Numbered from the stretch's first letter, positions 15,221 through 24,619 are shown. The stretch is DNA of 64,000 nucleotides from Blastocatellia bacterium (GCA_021463145.1 JAJTWZ010000008.1:35880-99879); one strand, 5' to 3'. A program made the numbers and translations. The notes: generated from the sequence alone by a model not told the origin.

Positions 15221-15990
15221 CTGGCGCCCCCTGTTCTCGCCTCGTGGGAAGGTATCCATCCCTTGCCACGCAGTTCATCGAGCGCGCGGTAGTCCGTCAG
15301 GTCGTTCCGTAGCGGAGTCACCGAGACTAATCCATCCGCCACTGCCGCGTAGTCAGTCCCATCATCATGAATGGGGGTGGAGTAGTCCTCACCGATCCAG
15401 TAATAATGGCGCTGGCGCGGGTCAACCCCGACTATGACCGACGGTTTTGCCGTTTTCACACCCTGCCGCGTGATCCGTACCCCCCGAACCGGTCCGACCG
15501 GGACGTTCACGCTCAGTAGAGTTCCCTTCGGAAGTCCATCAGCCAGAACCTTTTCCACGAGCGTTGCCGCGAATTCCGCAGCGTGCGTGTAGTCGAAGTT
15601 CGACCGCGTCACAAGACTGACCGCGATACCGGGAAGCCCGTGAATCGTGCCCTCGAGGGCTCCGGCGACGGTTCCCGAATAGGTGGTGTCGTCTCCAAGA
15701 TTGGGTCCTCGATTGATGCCCGAAAGGACGATGTCGGGCCTGCGATCCTTCATGAGGTGCCCGATGGCGATGGTGACGCAGTCGGTAGGCGTACCGTCGA
15801 CCGAAAAGTGTCTGGAATCGATCCGATCCACGCGCAAGGGCCTGGTGAGCGTCAGTGAATGCGACGCGGCGCTCATCTCGTGCGCCGGAGCTACGACCGT
15901 GACTTCTCCGAGCCGCTCGAGCGCCCTTGCGAGCACGATGAGACCGTCGGAGTGGATGCCGTCGTCGTTCGTGACAAGTATTCTGGTCAT
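15217..15990 (-). CDS. surE: 5'/3'-nucleotidase SurE
   Basis: Metal-dependent survival-protein phosphatase acting on nucleoside monophosphates. 257 residues from ATG 15988-15990; the longer open frame upstream runs through the tRNA-Pro gene. The N-terminal metal site is ILVTNDDGIHSDG (Asp-Asp pair), then the Ser/Asn ligands in SGINRGPNLGDDTTYSGTV and the tail APAHEMSAASHSLT. Ends in a GTGA overlap with pcm. Confidence 0.95.
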   Translation of the reverse strand: MTRILVTNDDGIHSDGLIVLARALERLGEVTVVAPAHEMSAASHSLTLTRPLRVDRIDSRHFSVDGTPTDCVTIAIGHLMKDRRPDIVLSGINRGPNLGDDTTYSGTVAGALEGTIHGLPGIAVSLVTRSNFDYTHAAEFAATLVEKVLADGLPKGTLLSVNVPVGPVRGVRITRQGVKTAKPSVIVGVDPRQRHYYWIGEDYSTPIHDDGTDYAAVADGLVSVTPLRNDLTDYRALDELRGKGWIPSHEARTGGAR

Positions 15991-16059
15991 TAAACACGTG
16001 AAGGACACCCGGTGGCAGTTACCGTGTGTCCTTCTCCAAAACCACGCAATCTCGAATGT

Positions 16060-16139
<80 letters not shown>

Positions 16140-16146
16140 CGCCGCC

Positions 16147-16599
16147 CTAGCGGCGGCCGGAACTCTTACCATCCGTGTTGAGCATTGTCAACACGGCCTC
16201 CAGTTCACGCCGGATCCGCTTGATCGAACGCTTCGCGTGGCCCCCGACAGCGCCTGGCGGTGGCCCCGAGTTCGCGAGTCCCGCGGCCTCCGGGTCGGCC
16301 GCCATCTCTGGCGTGACCACCTTGAGCCTCGCGTTAGGTCCGCTCCTGAGTTCGTCCGAAAGCCGCCGCTTGGCGCCAGCTATCGTAAACTTCTCATCGT
16401 AAAGAAGTTCTCGAATTCGCATTACGATCTCGAGATCCTTGCGACGGTAGACGCGCTGCCCGGCGCGATTCTTCTGCGGTGCAAGCATGGGAAATTCCGA
16501 TTCCCAGTAACGCAGGACGTGCGGCTGAACCCCGATATGATCGCAGACTTCTCCAATCTTGTAGAAAAGCTTGTCGGGGATGACCTTGGCGGGTTCCAT
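16147..16599 (-). CDS. MerR-family transcriptional regulator
   Basis: 150 residues from ATG 16597-16599 with GAGGTAA seven bases upstream. The N-terminal winged-helix segment FYKIGEVCDHIGVQPHVLRY-WESEFP is followed by QRVYRRKDLEIVMRIRELLY, the MerR DNA-binding pattern, then helix FTIAGAKRRLSDEL. No effector-binding Cys residues typical of metal sensors are seen. A MerR-like gene directly after ihfA and before tRNA-Pro is a common arrangement in proteobacteria and relatives; its target is unknown. The C-terminus (about 110-150) is a basic helix. Confidence 0.9.
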   Translation of the reverse strand: MEPAKVIPDKLFYKIGEVCDHIGVQPHVLRYWESEFPMLAPQKNRAGQRVYRRKDLEIVMRIRELLYDEKFTIAGAKRRLSDELRSGPNARLKVVTPEMAADPEAAGLANSGPPPGAVGGHAKRSIKRIRRELEAVLTMLNTDGKSSGRR

Positions 16600-16625
16600 C
16601 GATTACCTCAGCCCAGTCTGCCGGA

Positions 16626-16904
16626 TCACGTTGTCGGGACGGAGCGCATCGACCTAGAGGGCCGAAAGACGAGGGCTTTGTGAGATTTAAGGCGAAGCTC
16701 CTCTCCCGTGGAGGGATTTCGCCCGCGACGAGGCTTTCGTTCGATCACCTCGAGGGTGCCGAATCCGACGATCCGGACGCCTTCGCCGCGGATGAGCCGG
16801 TCCCGGATGATATCGAAGATCGTGTCTACGAGGCGCCGTGCCTCGCCAATTGTCAGCCCGCCGTGGCGTTCGTAGATTGCGCGCGCCAAATCCGCCTTCG
16901 TCAT
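16626..16904 (-). CDS. ihfA: Integration host factor alpha-like HU-family DNA-bending protein
   Basis: 92 residues. The HU/IHF fold is clear: helices MTKADLARAIYERHGGLTIGEARRLVDTIFD, then GEGVRIVGFGTLEVIERKPRRGRNPSTGEE. The RxGRNPxTG arm tip holds the DNA-intercalating Pro. IHF-alpha is favoured over HU by 'FGTLEV' and by the downstream merR, but IHF-beta or HU cannot be excluded without alignment. Nucleoid-associated; binds the minor groove and bends DNA. Heads the ihfA-merR-tRNA-Pro(-surE-pcm) run and is divergent from accD. Confidence 0.85.
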   Translation of the reverse strand: MTKADLARAIYERHGGLTIGEARRLVDTIFDIIRDRLIRGEGVRIVGFGTLEVIERKPRRGRNPSTGEELRLKSHKALVFRPSRSMRSVPTT

Positions 16905-17291
16905 TTCAAGTTAATTTCTTACCGGAGAGACTGAGTTGCCGGGAGTCGCAACCGGAGCCCAGTGTAAGCGGCGAACTTCCGGGTGTCAACGGCGATATGT
17001 GCAGCGCTGACGGAGATTTATGGCTGTTGAGCACATGTAGGAGCGATAGGGCAAGGCAAGGAGTCGAAGATCCCGAATGCGGCGGGCCAAGGCTCCGGCT
17101 TCGGATCGATGGCGCTGAAGGGCCGCGCCGGCTCGCTGTCACGCAGCTCGGAAGCGCTCAGTTGCGGCGCTCGTAAGCACAAATCCCGTGTAACCTCCGG
17201 GACCCGTCGCCGAAACCTCGCTCATTGCCATCTACGCCCCTCGCATCTACAATCCCGGCGATCCCGAACGCCCCACGAACTGGAGGACGGC
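16905..17291. other. 387-bp divergent intergenic region between ihfA and accD
   Basis: Should hold promoters for both directions. I see no RNA gene or strong hairpin. The accD open frame extends upstream through part of it, but that extension is Arg/Ser-rich and lacks a ribosome-binding site, unlike the GTG at 17292. Confidence 0.5.
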
Positions 17292-18155
17292 GTGGCCTGG
17301 TTCCGCCGCAAGAAAGATTCCGACGTTCCCACCGTCCAGCCGGAAGGCGAACGGAAGACCGTCCGCACTGAAGGCCTATTCGTCAAATGCCCGGGCTGCG
17401 AGCGTGCAGCGTTCAAACGCGATTTCGAGGCAAACCTGAATGTTTGCCCCGAATGCGGGCACCACCTTCGCGTCGACGCGCGCGAACGCCTGCGGCAACT
17501 ATTTGACGATGGGGAGTTTGTGGAGTTCGATACAGGAATCTCCGCTACAGACCCGCTCGAGTTCGTCGACACACGGAAGTACTCCGACCGGCTCGTCGAC
17601 ATGAAGCGCAAGACCGGGGAGAACGACGCCGTCGTCGTTGGAGTCGGCAACATGGGCGGCAGTCCGGTCGTCATCGCATCCATGTCGCTCGATTTCGTCG
17701 GCGGATCGATGGGTTCGGTGGTTGGCGAGAAGATCACGCGCGCGATCGAACGAGCCATCTCGGACCGGATCCCGGTTGTCATCGTCTCGGCCTCGGGCGG
17801 AGCGCGAATGCAGGAAGGCACTCTTTCGCTGATGCAGATGGCGAAGATCAGTGCCGCTCTCGCCCGGCTGGACGAGGAATGCATTCCCTACATCTCGATT
17901 CTCACCGATCCGACCACCGGCGGAGTCACGGCGAGTTTCGCGATGCTCGGCGACCTCAACATTGCGGAACCGGGAGCGCTGATCGGTTTCGCCGGCCCTC
18001 GCGTCATCGAGCAGACTATCCGGCAGAAGCTGCCGAAGGGCTTCCAGCGCTCCGAGTTCCTTCTCGAGCACGGAATGCTCGACGACGTCGTGGAGCGCGG
18101 CAGACTGCGCGAATACGTCATCCGGGCGTTCAGCCTGATGCAGCCGGCGGTATGA
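17292..18155 (+). CDS. accD: Acetyl-CoA carboxylase carboxyltransferase beta subunit
   Basis: With AccA transfers carboxyl from biotin to acetyl-CoA, giving malonyl-CoA, the first committed step of fatty-acid synthesis. 287 residues from GTG 17292-17294 with GGAGG five bases upstream; the start MAWFRRKK is typical. The four-Cys zinc ribbon is C33-x2-C36 and C52-x2-C55 (VKCPGCERAAF, NVCPECGHH). The carboxyltransferase core has SASGGARMQEG and LTDPTTGGVTASFAMLGD, then IGFAGPRVIEQTI. First gene of a five-gene operon; its stop overlaps folC as ATGA. Confidence 0.97.
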   Translation: MAWFRRKKDSDVPTVQPEGERKTVRTEGLFVKCPGCERAAFKRDFEANLNVCPECGHHLRVDARERLRQLFDDGEFVEFDTGISATDPLEFVDTRKYSDRLVDMKRKTGENDAVVVGVGNMGGSPVVIASMSLDFVGGSMGSVVGEKITRAIERAISDRIPVVIVSASGGARMQEGTLSLMQMAKISAALARLDEECIPYISILTDPTTGGVTASFAMLGDLNIAEPGALIGFAGPRVIEQTIRQKLPKGFQRSEFLLEHGMLDDVVERGRLREYVIRAFSLMQPAV

Positions 18156-19483
18156 CCCGAGCCTTCGACGAAGCGATGGCCTACCTCTCGAGCCTCGGCA
18201 ACGAGGTGGTGGCGATGAAGCTCGGACTCGAAAGCGTAGCACGGCTTCTTTCCCGGCTCGGAGATCCGCAACTTCGTTTTCCGTCCGTCATCGTGGCCGG
18301 CACTAACGGCAAGGGCTCGGCGGCTTGCATGATCGACTCGATCGCGCGCCGCGCGCGTCTGACGACAGGGCTTTTCACGTCTCCTCACCTCGTCTCGATC
18401 GAGGAGCGAATTCGAATCGGCGGCTTGACGATCCGCCGCGAGCGCTTCGCGATTCTCTCCGGCCGCGTACGCGATGCTGCCGAGGAACTCGTCGACGAGG
18501 GACTTCTAATGGCGCCACCAACGTTCTTCGAACAGGTGACGGCAATCGCATTTCTCGAATTCGCGGAGCGACGAGTCGATCTGGCCGTTCTAGAAGTCGG
18601 AATGGGCGGACGGCTGGACGCCACGAACGTCGTCGATCCGCTGGTGGCGGTCGTGACGCCGATTTCGTTCGATCACGAACGCTACCTCGGATCGACACTT
18701 GCCGAGATAGCCGGCGAGAAGGCGGCCGTAATCAAGCGTGGCGCCGCGGCCGTTGTCGCGCACCAGCCCGTCGAAGCGCTCGAGCCGATCATCGAGCGAT
18801 GCCTGGCGCTCGACGTGTTGCCCGAGTTCGCTGGCGAGTACGAGATCCACCACAACGAGAATGGCCGGTTCACGTTCTCGTACGAGACCGAGTCGGACCG
18901 GTACGACCGCGTCGAGCTCGGCCTGCGCGGCCGCCACCAGGTCGAGAACGCCGTGCTCGCCATCCACGCTGCCGAGGCGCTGCGGCGCGCGGGGCTCGGC
19001 ATCACACGCGGCACGGTTCTCGACGGATTGAAGGCCGCCGACTGGCCCGGACGGCTCGAGCTCGTGCTCGGAGCACCTCCGGTGCTGCTCGACGGTGCGC
19101 ACAACGAAGCCGGCGCCCTCGCGCTTCGCGCATACCTCGACGAGTTCTGCCATTATCCGATCACGCTCGTCTTCGGCGCAATGGACGACAAACACGTCGA
19201 CCGCATGGCCGAGGCTCTTTTCCCTGCGGTACGCGCCGTCGTCCTCACGCGCGTCGGTTCGCCGCGGTCGGCGGATCCGGTCGCGCTCGCGGCGACGTTG
19301 CCGGCGGCCGGCGGCGGTGGTGCGCCGATCGTCGCGTCGTCGGTCGAAGAGGCGCTCGCCTGGGCATTCCACGTCACGCCGCGTGACGGCGTCATTTGCG
19401 TCGCGGGCTCGTTGTACCTCGTGGGCGAGGTCAGGGCACGGCTCGCCAGCCGCGTCCCGTTCAGTCCGGTCGAAGGCGCCTGA
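18152..19483 (+). CDS. folC: Folylpolyglutamate synthase / dihydrofolate synthase
   Basis: ATP-dependent Mur-ligase-fold enzyme adding glutamate to (dihydro)pteroate/folate. 443 residues from the ATG overlapping the accD stop. The P-loop is VAGTNGKGSAA (about residues 48-58), with TSPHLVSIEERIRI right after, the signature of FolC. Further signs are VLEVGMGGRLDATNVVDP, ITPISFDHERYLG and LDGAHNEAGA. The accD-folC adjacency is common in bacteria. Whether it has both activities cannot be told. Overlaps the next gene by one base (TGATG). Confidence 0.96.
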   Translation: MTRAFDEAMAYLSSLGNEVVAMKLGLESVARLLSRLGDPQLRFPSVIVAGTNGKGSAACMIDSIARRARLTTGLFTSPHLVSIEERIRIGGLTIRRERFAILSGRVRDAAEELVDEGLLMAPPTFFEQVTAIAFLEFAERRVDLAVLEVGMGGRLDATNVVDPLVAVVTPISFDHERYLGSTLAEIAGEKAAVIKRGAAAVVAHQPVEALEPIIERCLALDVLPEFAGEYEIHHNENGRFTFSYETESDRYDRVELGLRGRHQVENAVLAIHAAEALRRAGLGITRGTVLDGLKAADWPGRLELVLGAPPVLLDGAHNEAGALALRAYLDEFCHYPITLVFGAMDDKHVDRMAEALFPAVRAVVLTRVGSPRSADPVALAATLPAAGGGGAPIVASSVEEALAWAFHVTPRDGVICVAGSLYLVGEVRARLASRVPFSPVEGA

Positions 19484-20019
19484 TGACTCGCATCCGCCAG
19501 ACCGGTCGCCGCGTCGTCCACCGCGGCCGCGTGTTCGATCTGACGGTTGACCGGTTCGTTGACGACGACGGCGACGATCGCGAATTCGAGATCGACATCG
19601 TCCACCATTCCGGCGGTGCGGCGGTCCTGCCGATCGACGCAAACGGCGACGTCGTGCTCATCCGGCAATGGCGGTACGCGCTGGGCCGGGAACTGCTCGA
19701 GGCGCCCGCTGGCCGAATCGAACCGGGCGACGATCCAGCGGCCACCGCCGCCCGCGAACTGGAGGAAGAAGCCGGGTTCTCGGCGGGCAGCATCGAGCCG
19801 CTCGGCTCGATGCTCGTCGCGCCCGGATACACGACCGAGCGGATTTACCTCTTCAGGGCGACCGGCCTTTCTCCGGTTCCTCCACGACCCGACGAGGACG
19901 AACGCATAGAGGTCGTCCGCGTGACCTTCGACGACGCGCTCGCCATGGTCGATTCCGGCGAGATCGAGGACAGCAAGACGATCGTCGCGCTCCTCCGCAC
20001 GGCATCGCAGCGGACGTAA
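19483..20019 (+). CDS. Nudix hydrolase, ADP-ribose pyrophosphatase-like
   Basis: 178 residues. The Nudix box is GRIEPGDDPAATAARELEEE-AGF (about residues 77-99). It fits Gx5Ex7REUxEExGU except that the first Glu is Asp (D83), while the catalytic RELEEE is intact. The N-terminal strand VVLIRQWRYALGRELLEAPAG is characteristic of the NudF/ADP-ribose pyrophosphatase subfamily, hydrolysing ADP-ribose to AMP and ribose-5-phosphate. The substrate is inferred from this segment only. Coupled to folC by a TGATG junction and followed by plsC after six bases. Confidence 0.88.
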   Translation: MTRIRQTGRRVVHRGRVFDLTVDRFVDDDGDDREFEIDIVHHSGGAAVLPIDANGDVVLIRQWRYALGRELLEAPAGRIEPGDDPAATAARELEEEAGFSAGSIEPLGSMLVAPGYTTERIYLFRATGLSPVPPRPDEDERIEVVRVTFDDALAMVDSGEIEDSKTIVALLRTASQRT

Positions 20020-20025
20020 ACGACG

Positions 20026-20805
20026 ATGAAGGTCCTCGCCCTCCTGCATTCGATCGTCGCGATCCCGCTCATCTACCTCTACACGATGGTCATGGCGACG
20101 ATCTCGCTGAGCGTGTCGTTCTTCGACCCGGACGGCCGTCGACAGCACTGGTGCGCGCATACCTGGTGCCGCCTCATCGCGGCGACCGCCGGCATGCGCG
20201 TGAGCGTCGACGGGATCGAAAATCTTCCGGAACCGGGCGTGCCGGTTGTCTATATGGCGAACCACCAGAGTTACATGGATATCCCGGTGCTCTTCGGGTT
20301 CCTGCCCGTGCAGTTCCGGATCATCGCCAAGGAATCGCTCTTCAAGGTGCCGTTCATGGGCTGGCACCTGACGCGCGCGGGCAACATTCCGATCAACCGG
20401 ACCAACCGGCGCGAGGCCATGCGATCGATTGCCGTGGCCGCCGAGCGGATCCGCCAAGGCACATCGGTGGTCGTTTTCCCCGAAGGCACGCGCAGTCGCG
20501 ATGGATCGCTGCAGGCATTCAAGGCCGGCAGTTTCAAGCTCGCGCTGACAGCCGGCGTGCCGATCGTACCGCTGACGATCGTCGGGACGTGCAGGGTGCT
20601 CGAGAGGGATTCGCTTCTCATCCGCCCGGGCAAGGTCGCGCTTCATGTCCATCCTGCAATCCCATCGGCCGGGCTGCGTTCTTCCGAGATCGAATCGCTC
20701 ATGGATACCGTGTGGGTCGAGATGGCCGAACCGCTCATTCCGCTTGGACTGGCGCCGAGCGAGCCCCTCCATTTGCCGGCTCCGGCCGCCGAGACCGCGT
20801 CATGA
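20026..20805 (+). CDS. plsC: 1-acyl-sn-glycerol-3-phosphate acyltransferase (PlsC type)
   Basis: Membrane-associated enzyme that acylates lysophosphatidic acid to phosphatidic acid in phospholipid synthesis. 259 residues with an N-terminal hydrophobic helix (about 3-33). The catalytic HX4D motif is NHQSYMDIPVL (H80, D85), motif II/III FPEGTRSRDG (about 151-160), and the acceptor motif IPINRTNR. Substrate chain preference is unknown. Ends in an ATGA overlap with the CPBP protease gene. Confidence 0.93.
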   Translation: MKVLALLHSIVAIPLIYLYTMVMATISLSVSFFDPDGRRQHWCAHTWCRLIAATAGMRVSVDGIENLPEPGVPVVYMANHQSYMDIPVLFGFLPVQFRIIAKESLFKVPFMGWHLTRAGNIPINRTNRREAMRSIAVAAERIRQGTSVVVFPEGTRSRDGSLQAFKAGSFKLALTAGVPIVPLTIVGTCRVLERDSLLIRPGKVALHVHPAIPSAGLRSSEIESLMDTVWVEMAEPLIPLGLAPSEPLHLPAPAAETAS

Positions 20806-21716
20806 ACGAACCGGCTGGGTTGCACGCCAACGCTGCGCCCGTACAGTGCCCCTCATGCGGGCACATTGCGGCGCCGAGCGGGTTCGGACCGGAACCGGAC
20901 CTCTGTCGCGAATGTCAGACGATGTTCGGAATGGCGGCCGGCAATGCCGCAGCGGCAAAGGCCGCGCGCGAAGACCCGGGCTGGACGATTCCGGAGTCCA
21001 TACTACTTTGGCTTGCGAGCTACTTCGCGATGATCTCGACAGCGGTCGCGTCGATCGTCGGATACCTTTTCGTCGCCGGGTGGCTCGGCGAAAGCCTCCC
21101 TGTCGACGAGGATGTCATGCATCATCCGCCGGCGCTCGTGGCCGGCGTGCTTTCGTCCGCCGTCGGACACGCGATCACGCTAGCCCTCGCGTGGGTAGTG
21201 GTTACCGGCTTCGGCCGCGAGAGCTTCCTCGACTCGATCGGATGGGGCTGGCGAAACGGCATTCGTATGCGGCACGTCATGGCAACGTTTGCCGCCGTGT
21301 ATGGAGTGACAATCCTGGTTGGAATGCTCGTGCAGGAGCCCGACACACCGTTCAAGCAGATGCTCGACACGTCGTATGGAGTGCGTGTTGCGGTGGGGCT
21401 CGTCGCGGTGCTGACGGCGCCGCTCGCCGAGGAAGTCCTCTATCGCGGCGTGCTCTACCCGGCAGTCGCGAAGCGCTTCGGCGCTGTCGCCGCCGTCGTA
21501 GCAGTCTCGGCGCTCTTCCTGCTCGTCCACGCGGAACAGTACGCATCGGCGCCCGCGATAATGCTGCCGCTCGGCGTGCTCAGCGTCGCGCTGACTACGC
21601 TACGCGCAGTTTCGGGATCGATAATGCCGTCGGTGATCCTGCACGTGTTATTCAACGGCGTGCAGGTCGTCCTGCTGCTGCTCGTTCCCGAAGGCGCCGC
21701 CCCGCCGCAACCGTAA
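20802..21716 (+). CDS. CPBP (CAAX/Rce1-like) intramembrane metalloprotease with N-terminal zinc ribbon
   Basis: 304 residues. The N-terminus has a putative zinc ribbon C16PSC19 ... C35REC38. About seven hydrophobic helices follow. The CPBP motifs are E210-E211-VLYR-G (EExxxR), LLVHAEQY (H243) and ILHVLFNGVQ (H281, N285), the expected metal site of this glutamyl intramembrane protease family. Members include type II CAAX proteases and bacteriocin-immunity proteins; the target here is unknown. Start chosen at the ATG overlapping the plsC stop, since upstream in-frame sequence is a shadow of plsC and the Nudix gene. Last gene of the accD operon. Confidence 0.87.
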   Translation: MNEPAGLHANAAPVQCPSCGHIAAPSGFGPEPDLCRECQTMFGMAAGNAAAAKAAREDPGWTIPESILLWLASYFAMISTAVASIVGYLFVAGWLGESLPVDEDVMHHPPALVAGVLSSAVGHAITLALAWVVVTGFGRESFLDSIGWGWRNGIRMRHVMATFAAVYGVTILVGMLVQEPDTPFKQMLDTSYGVRVAVGLVAVLTAPLAEEVLYRGVLYPAVAKRFGAVAAVVAVSALFLLVHAEQYASAPAIMLPLGVLSVALTTLRAVSGSIMPSVILHVLFNGVQVVLLLLVPEGAAPPQP

Positions 21717-21823
21717 GACATCGTCGGGCGCCGGCTACCTTGCACCGTTGTTGCAGGGCTCGTCTTACTTTCCTTTGTTCAATGGAAACCAGCTCGTCCG
21801 TCGTCGGGGGCGGAAGACAGACC

Positions 21824-22705
21824 TTACGCCGAACTCGAGCCCACTTCCGGGCGTTCTGGCAGTCCGGCCACGGCGCGGAGCCGATTCAGGTTCCATGTCT
21901 CGGTGTGCACGTCGTCCTGCGGCGTTTCGAGCAGGATCGCCGCGTGCGCGAGCCTGCGAAAGCGAGCAAGTCGCCGGAGGGCCGCTTCGCCTATCTCGCC
22001 AAGACCAATGTGCCAATGGCGATCGACGTTCGACGCGAACGGCGCCTTCGAGTCGTTGAAGTGGATCGCGCGCACCTTCTCGTGGCCGACGGCCGAATCG
22101 AGGCCGCGCATAGTCTTCCTGAATCCGCCCTCGGTGTGAATCGGGTATCCGGCGGCGAAGGTGTGCGCGGTGTCGAGGCACATGCCGATCGGCACATCGC
22201 TCTCGCACCTCGCGATGATCTCGCCGATCTGTTCGAACGCGCGCCCGATGCAGTCTCCCTGCCCCGCCGTGTTTTCGATGAGCACGGCCGAGCGATCGAG
22301 TCGCAGCCCGCGCGCCGCAACGCGGATCCCATCGACGCAGGCCGAAATCCCCGCGGCAACGCCGGCGCCCCGCGCGCTGCCCGGATGCACGACGAGGTAG
22401 TCAGCGCCGAGCCGCTCGGCCCGGCCGAGCTCGTCGCGAAACGCCGCGATCGAACGCTCGCGGATGAACGGATCCGGCGCTGCGAGATTCACGAGGTAGT
22501 TCACGTGGATGACGACCGGGTCGAGGTCGAGAGCGACGCGGGCCTCGCGAAACGCTTCGGCATCCTCGTCCGTGAGCGGCGACGTCGCCCAGCCGCGCGG
22601 ATTGCGCGAAAAGATCTGCAGCGACGTGCAGCCGAGATCATGCGCCCGCTCGAGGGCGCGGACGAGGCCGCCGGCGATCGAAATGTGCTTGCCAATTCGT
22701 CGCAC
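21824..22705 (-). CDS. nfo: Deoxyribonuclease IV (AP endonuclease)
   Basis: Cuts 5' to abasic sites and removes 3'-blocking groups during base excision repair, using three zinc ions in a TIM barrel. 293 residues from GTG 22703-22705. Seen are IGKHISIAGGL at the N-terminus, LQIFSRNPRGW, VVHPGSA (His ligand), VLIENTAGQG (Glu ligand), CLDTAHTFAAGY (Asp/His), HFNDSKAPF, RHWHIGLGEIG and ILLETP. All metal-ligand blocks are present. Lies 27 bases downstream of the permease gene on the same strand. Confidence 0.96.
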   Translation of the reverse strand: MRRIGKHISIAGGLVRALERAHDLGCTSLQIFSRNPRGWATSPLTDEDAEAFREARVALDLDPVVIHVNYLVNLAAPDPFIRERSIAAFRDELGRAERLGADYLVVHPGSARGAGVAAGISACVDGIRVAARGLRLDRSAVLIENTAGQGDCIGRAFEQIGEIIARCESDVPIGMCLDTAHTFAAGYPIHTEGGFRKTMRGLDSAVGHEKVRAIHFNDSKAPFASNVDRHWHIGLGEIGEAALRRLARFRRLAHAAILLETPQDDVHTETWNLNRLRAVAGLPERPEVGSSSA

Positions 22706-22732
22706 GGCGGCCTCGTTCCGCAGAGTTCCAGG

Positions 22733-24619
22733 CTAGAACTTGTTCGGAAGCACAACGATTAGATACGCAATTCCCGCGAGCATCATCGCGCCCGACAGCG
22801 CTATCGAGATCGTGGATCTTTGCCGGTGAACGCCCGACACTCCGGCATCGATCGCCCGCTTGGCCCGCAGGATGTTTGGCGGAAAAAGTAGAATCACGTT
22901 CACGATGAGCGGGACGATCAGGAACCAGGATGGGTTCAACAAAGACTCGTCAGTTCCTCCCGGTTGATGGGATCGAACGAAAATGTCGAGAGCAAGCGCG
23001 CCAATGAGAACCACGAGTCCCGCAAGTCCGAGCGTCGCGCCGCTCCAGGCCGTCTCCGCATCGTGTTGGGCCTTATCTTCGGCAACATCCCGCCCGGTCA
23101 GGCGGCTTCGCACTGCGCCGTACGCGATGTAGACCACGAAGCCAAGGTTGAGCCACGCAGCGAACCGGAACCACGAGGTCGTCGGCAGGTATCTCATCAG
23201 CCATATGCACGAGATGATGCCTAGTACCGGCAGAATGAGTCCGCCGGGGACCCTGAAGGGGCGCGGACGGTCGGGATCCTTGATCCGGAGGATGATGACG
23301 CCCGCACAGACCAGAATGAATGCGAAGAGAGTGCCGATGTTGGTGAGGTCGACCATTTCGGCGATACCAGACACACCCGAGATCACCCCGACGAACAGAC
23401 CAGTCAGAATCGTCGATATGTGCGGCGTCCGGAATTTCGGGTGGAGCTTCGCGAACGACTGCGGAAGCAATCCGTCTCGCGCCATCGAGAAGAAGATGCG
23501 GGGTTGGCCAAGCTGGAAGACGAGCAGCACGGCCGTCGTTGCGATAACGGCGCCGATAGCCACAATCGTATTGGCGAAGTTCAGCCACCCGATATTCGCA
23601 CCGGCTGCTTTCGCCGCGTGATCGAGGGCGTATGTAAGCGGTTCGGCCTGGTCGGCGATCGACACGGTCTGGAGGTCGTCATAAGAGATCAGACCGGTGA
23701 ATACGGCAGCAACCGCCACATAGAAAATCGTGCAGATCACAAGTGAGCCGATGATTCCCCTTGGCATGTTTCGCTGCGGATCCTTCGTCTCCTCGGCGAC
23801 AGTCGACACGGCATCGAAACCGATGTAGGCGAAGAAAACGATGGCGGCCGCCGTCGATATTCCGGCAAATCCGTTCGGCGCGAACGGATGGTAATTCGCT
23901 GGCTGGATGTAGAAAATTCCGACGACGACGAAGAACAGCAAGACGAGGGTCTTGACGAACACCATCACCGTGTTGAACTTGGCGCTCTCTCGAACACCAT
24001 AGACGAGCAGCACCGTCAGCAGCGCGACGATCCCGGCGGCCAGAAAGTTGAACACTATCGGCTGACCGGCAATATGAGGCGCCGTGTCGGCGATGGCGCC
24101 ATCCGCGACGGCCGCTGTATATGCGCCGATGTCCATCGCCATCCAATCGGGAATCACCCAGTCCGGCGAAAACCGCTGCACGACGCCTTCGACGAGCGTG
24201 CGGAAGTATGCCGACCAGGAAATGGCGACCGATACGTTACCCACCGCGTACTCGATGATCAGATCCCAACCGATGATCCATGCCACGAGCTCGCCAAGGG
24301 TTGCGTACGAATAGGTGTACGCAGATCCGCTGATGGGCACCATCGACGCGAGTTCCGCGTAGCAGAGCGCGGTAAAGGCGCAAACGACGGCCGTGACGAC
24401 GAAGGCAATCATGAGTGCCGGACCTGCGCCCAGTCGCACACCAGCTTCACCGGCGGCGGCTGTACCAACTGTAGAGAATATGCCGGCGCCGATGATCGCG
24501 CCGACGCCGAGCATCACGATGTCGGTCGCGCCAAGCGTGCGGTGGAGGGTAACTTCCGGGCTTTCGGCGTCGGAAAGGATGGCGTCGAGACTCTTCGTCC
24601 GAAGCACGCGCAATGGCAT
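22733..24619 (-). CDS. APC-family amino acid permease (cationic amino acid transporter-like)
   Basis: 628 residues with about 14 predicted TM helices. The N-terminal soluble part (about 1-30, TLGATDIVMLGVGAIIGAGI) leads into the APC consensus GVGAIIGAGIFSTVGTAA in TM1, followed by YAELASMVPISGSAYTYSY in TM3. A Pro- and Gly-rich TM6-7 region contains AIVFFAYIGFDAVSTVAEET. The length and late helices fit the bacterial YfnA/CAT group. The substrate is not certain; basic or small neutral amino acids are plausible. The hydrophobic C-terminus ends ILPNKF-like (VVLPNKF). Confidence 0.9.
   Translation of the reverse strand: MPLRVLRTKSLDAILSDAESPEVTLHRTLGATDIVMLGVGAIIGAGIFSTVGTAAAGEAGVRLGAGPALMIAFVVTAVVCAFTALCYAELASMVPISGSAYTYSYATLGELVAWIIGWDLIIEYAVGNVSVAISWSAYFRTLVEGVVQRFSPDWVIPDWMAMDIGAYTAAVADGAIADTAPHIAGQPIVFNFLAAGIVALLTVLLVYGVRESAKFNTVMVFVKTLVLLFFVVVGIFYIQPANYHPFAPNGFAGISTAAAIVFFAYIGFDAVSTVAEETKDPQRNMPRGIIGSLVICTIFYVAVAAVFTGLISYDDLQTVSIADQAEPLTYALDHAAKAAGANIGWLNFANTIVAIGAVIATTAVLLVFQLGQPRIFFSMARDGLLPQSFAKLHPKFRTPHISTILTGLFVGVISGVSGIAEMVDLTNIGTLFAFILVCAGVIILRIKDPDRPRPFRVPGGLILPVLGIISCIWLMRYLPTTSWFRFAAWLNLGFVVYIAYGAVRSRLTGRDVAEDKAQHDAETAWSGATLGLAGLVVLIGALALDIFVRSHQPGGTDESLLNPSWFLIVPLIVNVILLFPPNILRAKRAIDAGVSGVHRQRSTISIALSGAMMLAGIAYLIVVLPNKF

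Noticed and set aside
19668..20801. Upstream extension of the CPBP protease frame
   Set aside because: The extended part is Arg/His-rich shadow of plsC and the Nudix gene; the ATG overlapping the plsC stop is the credible start.
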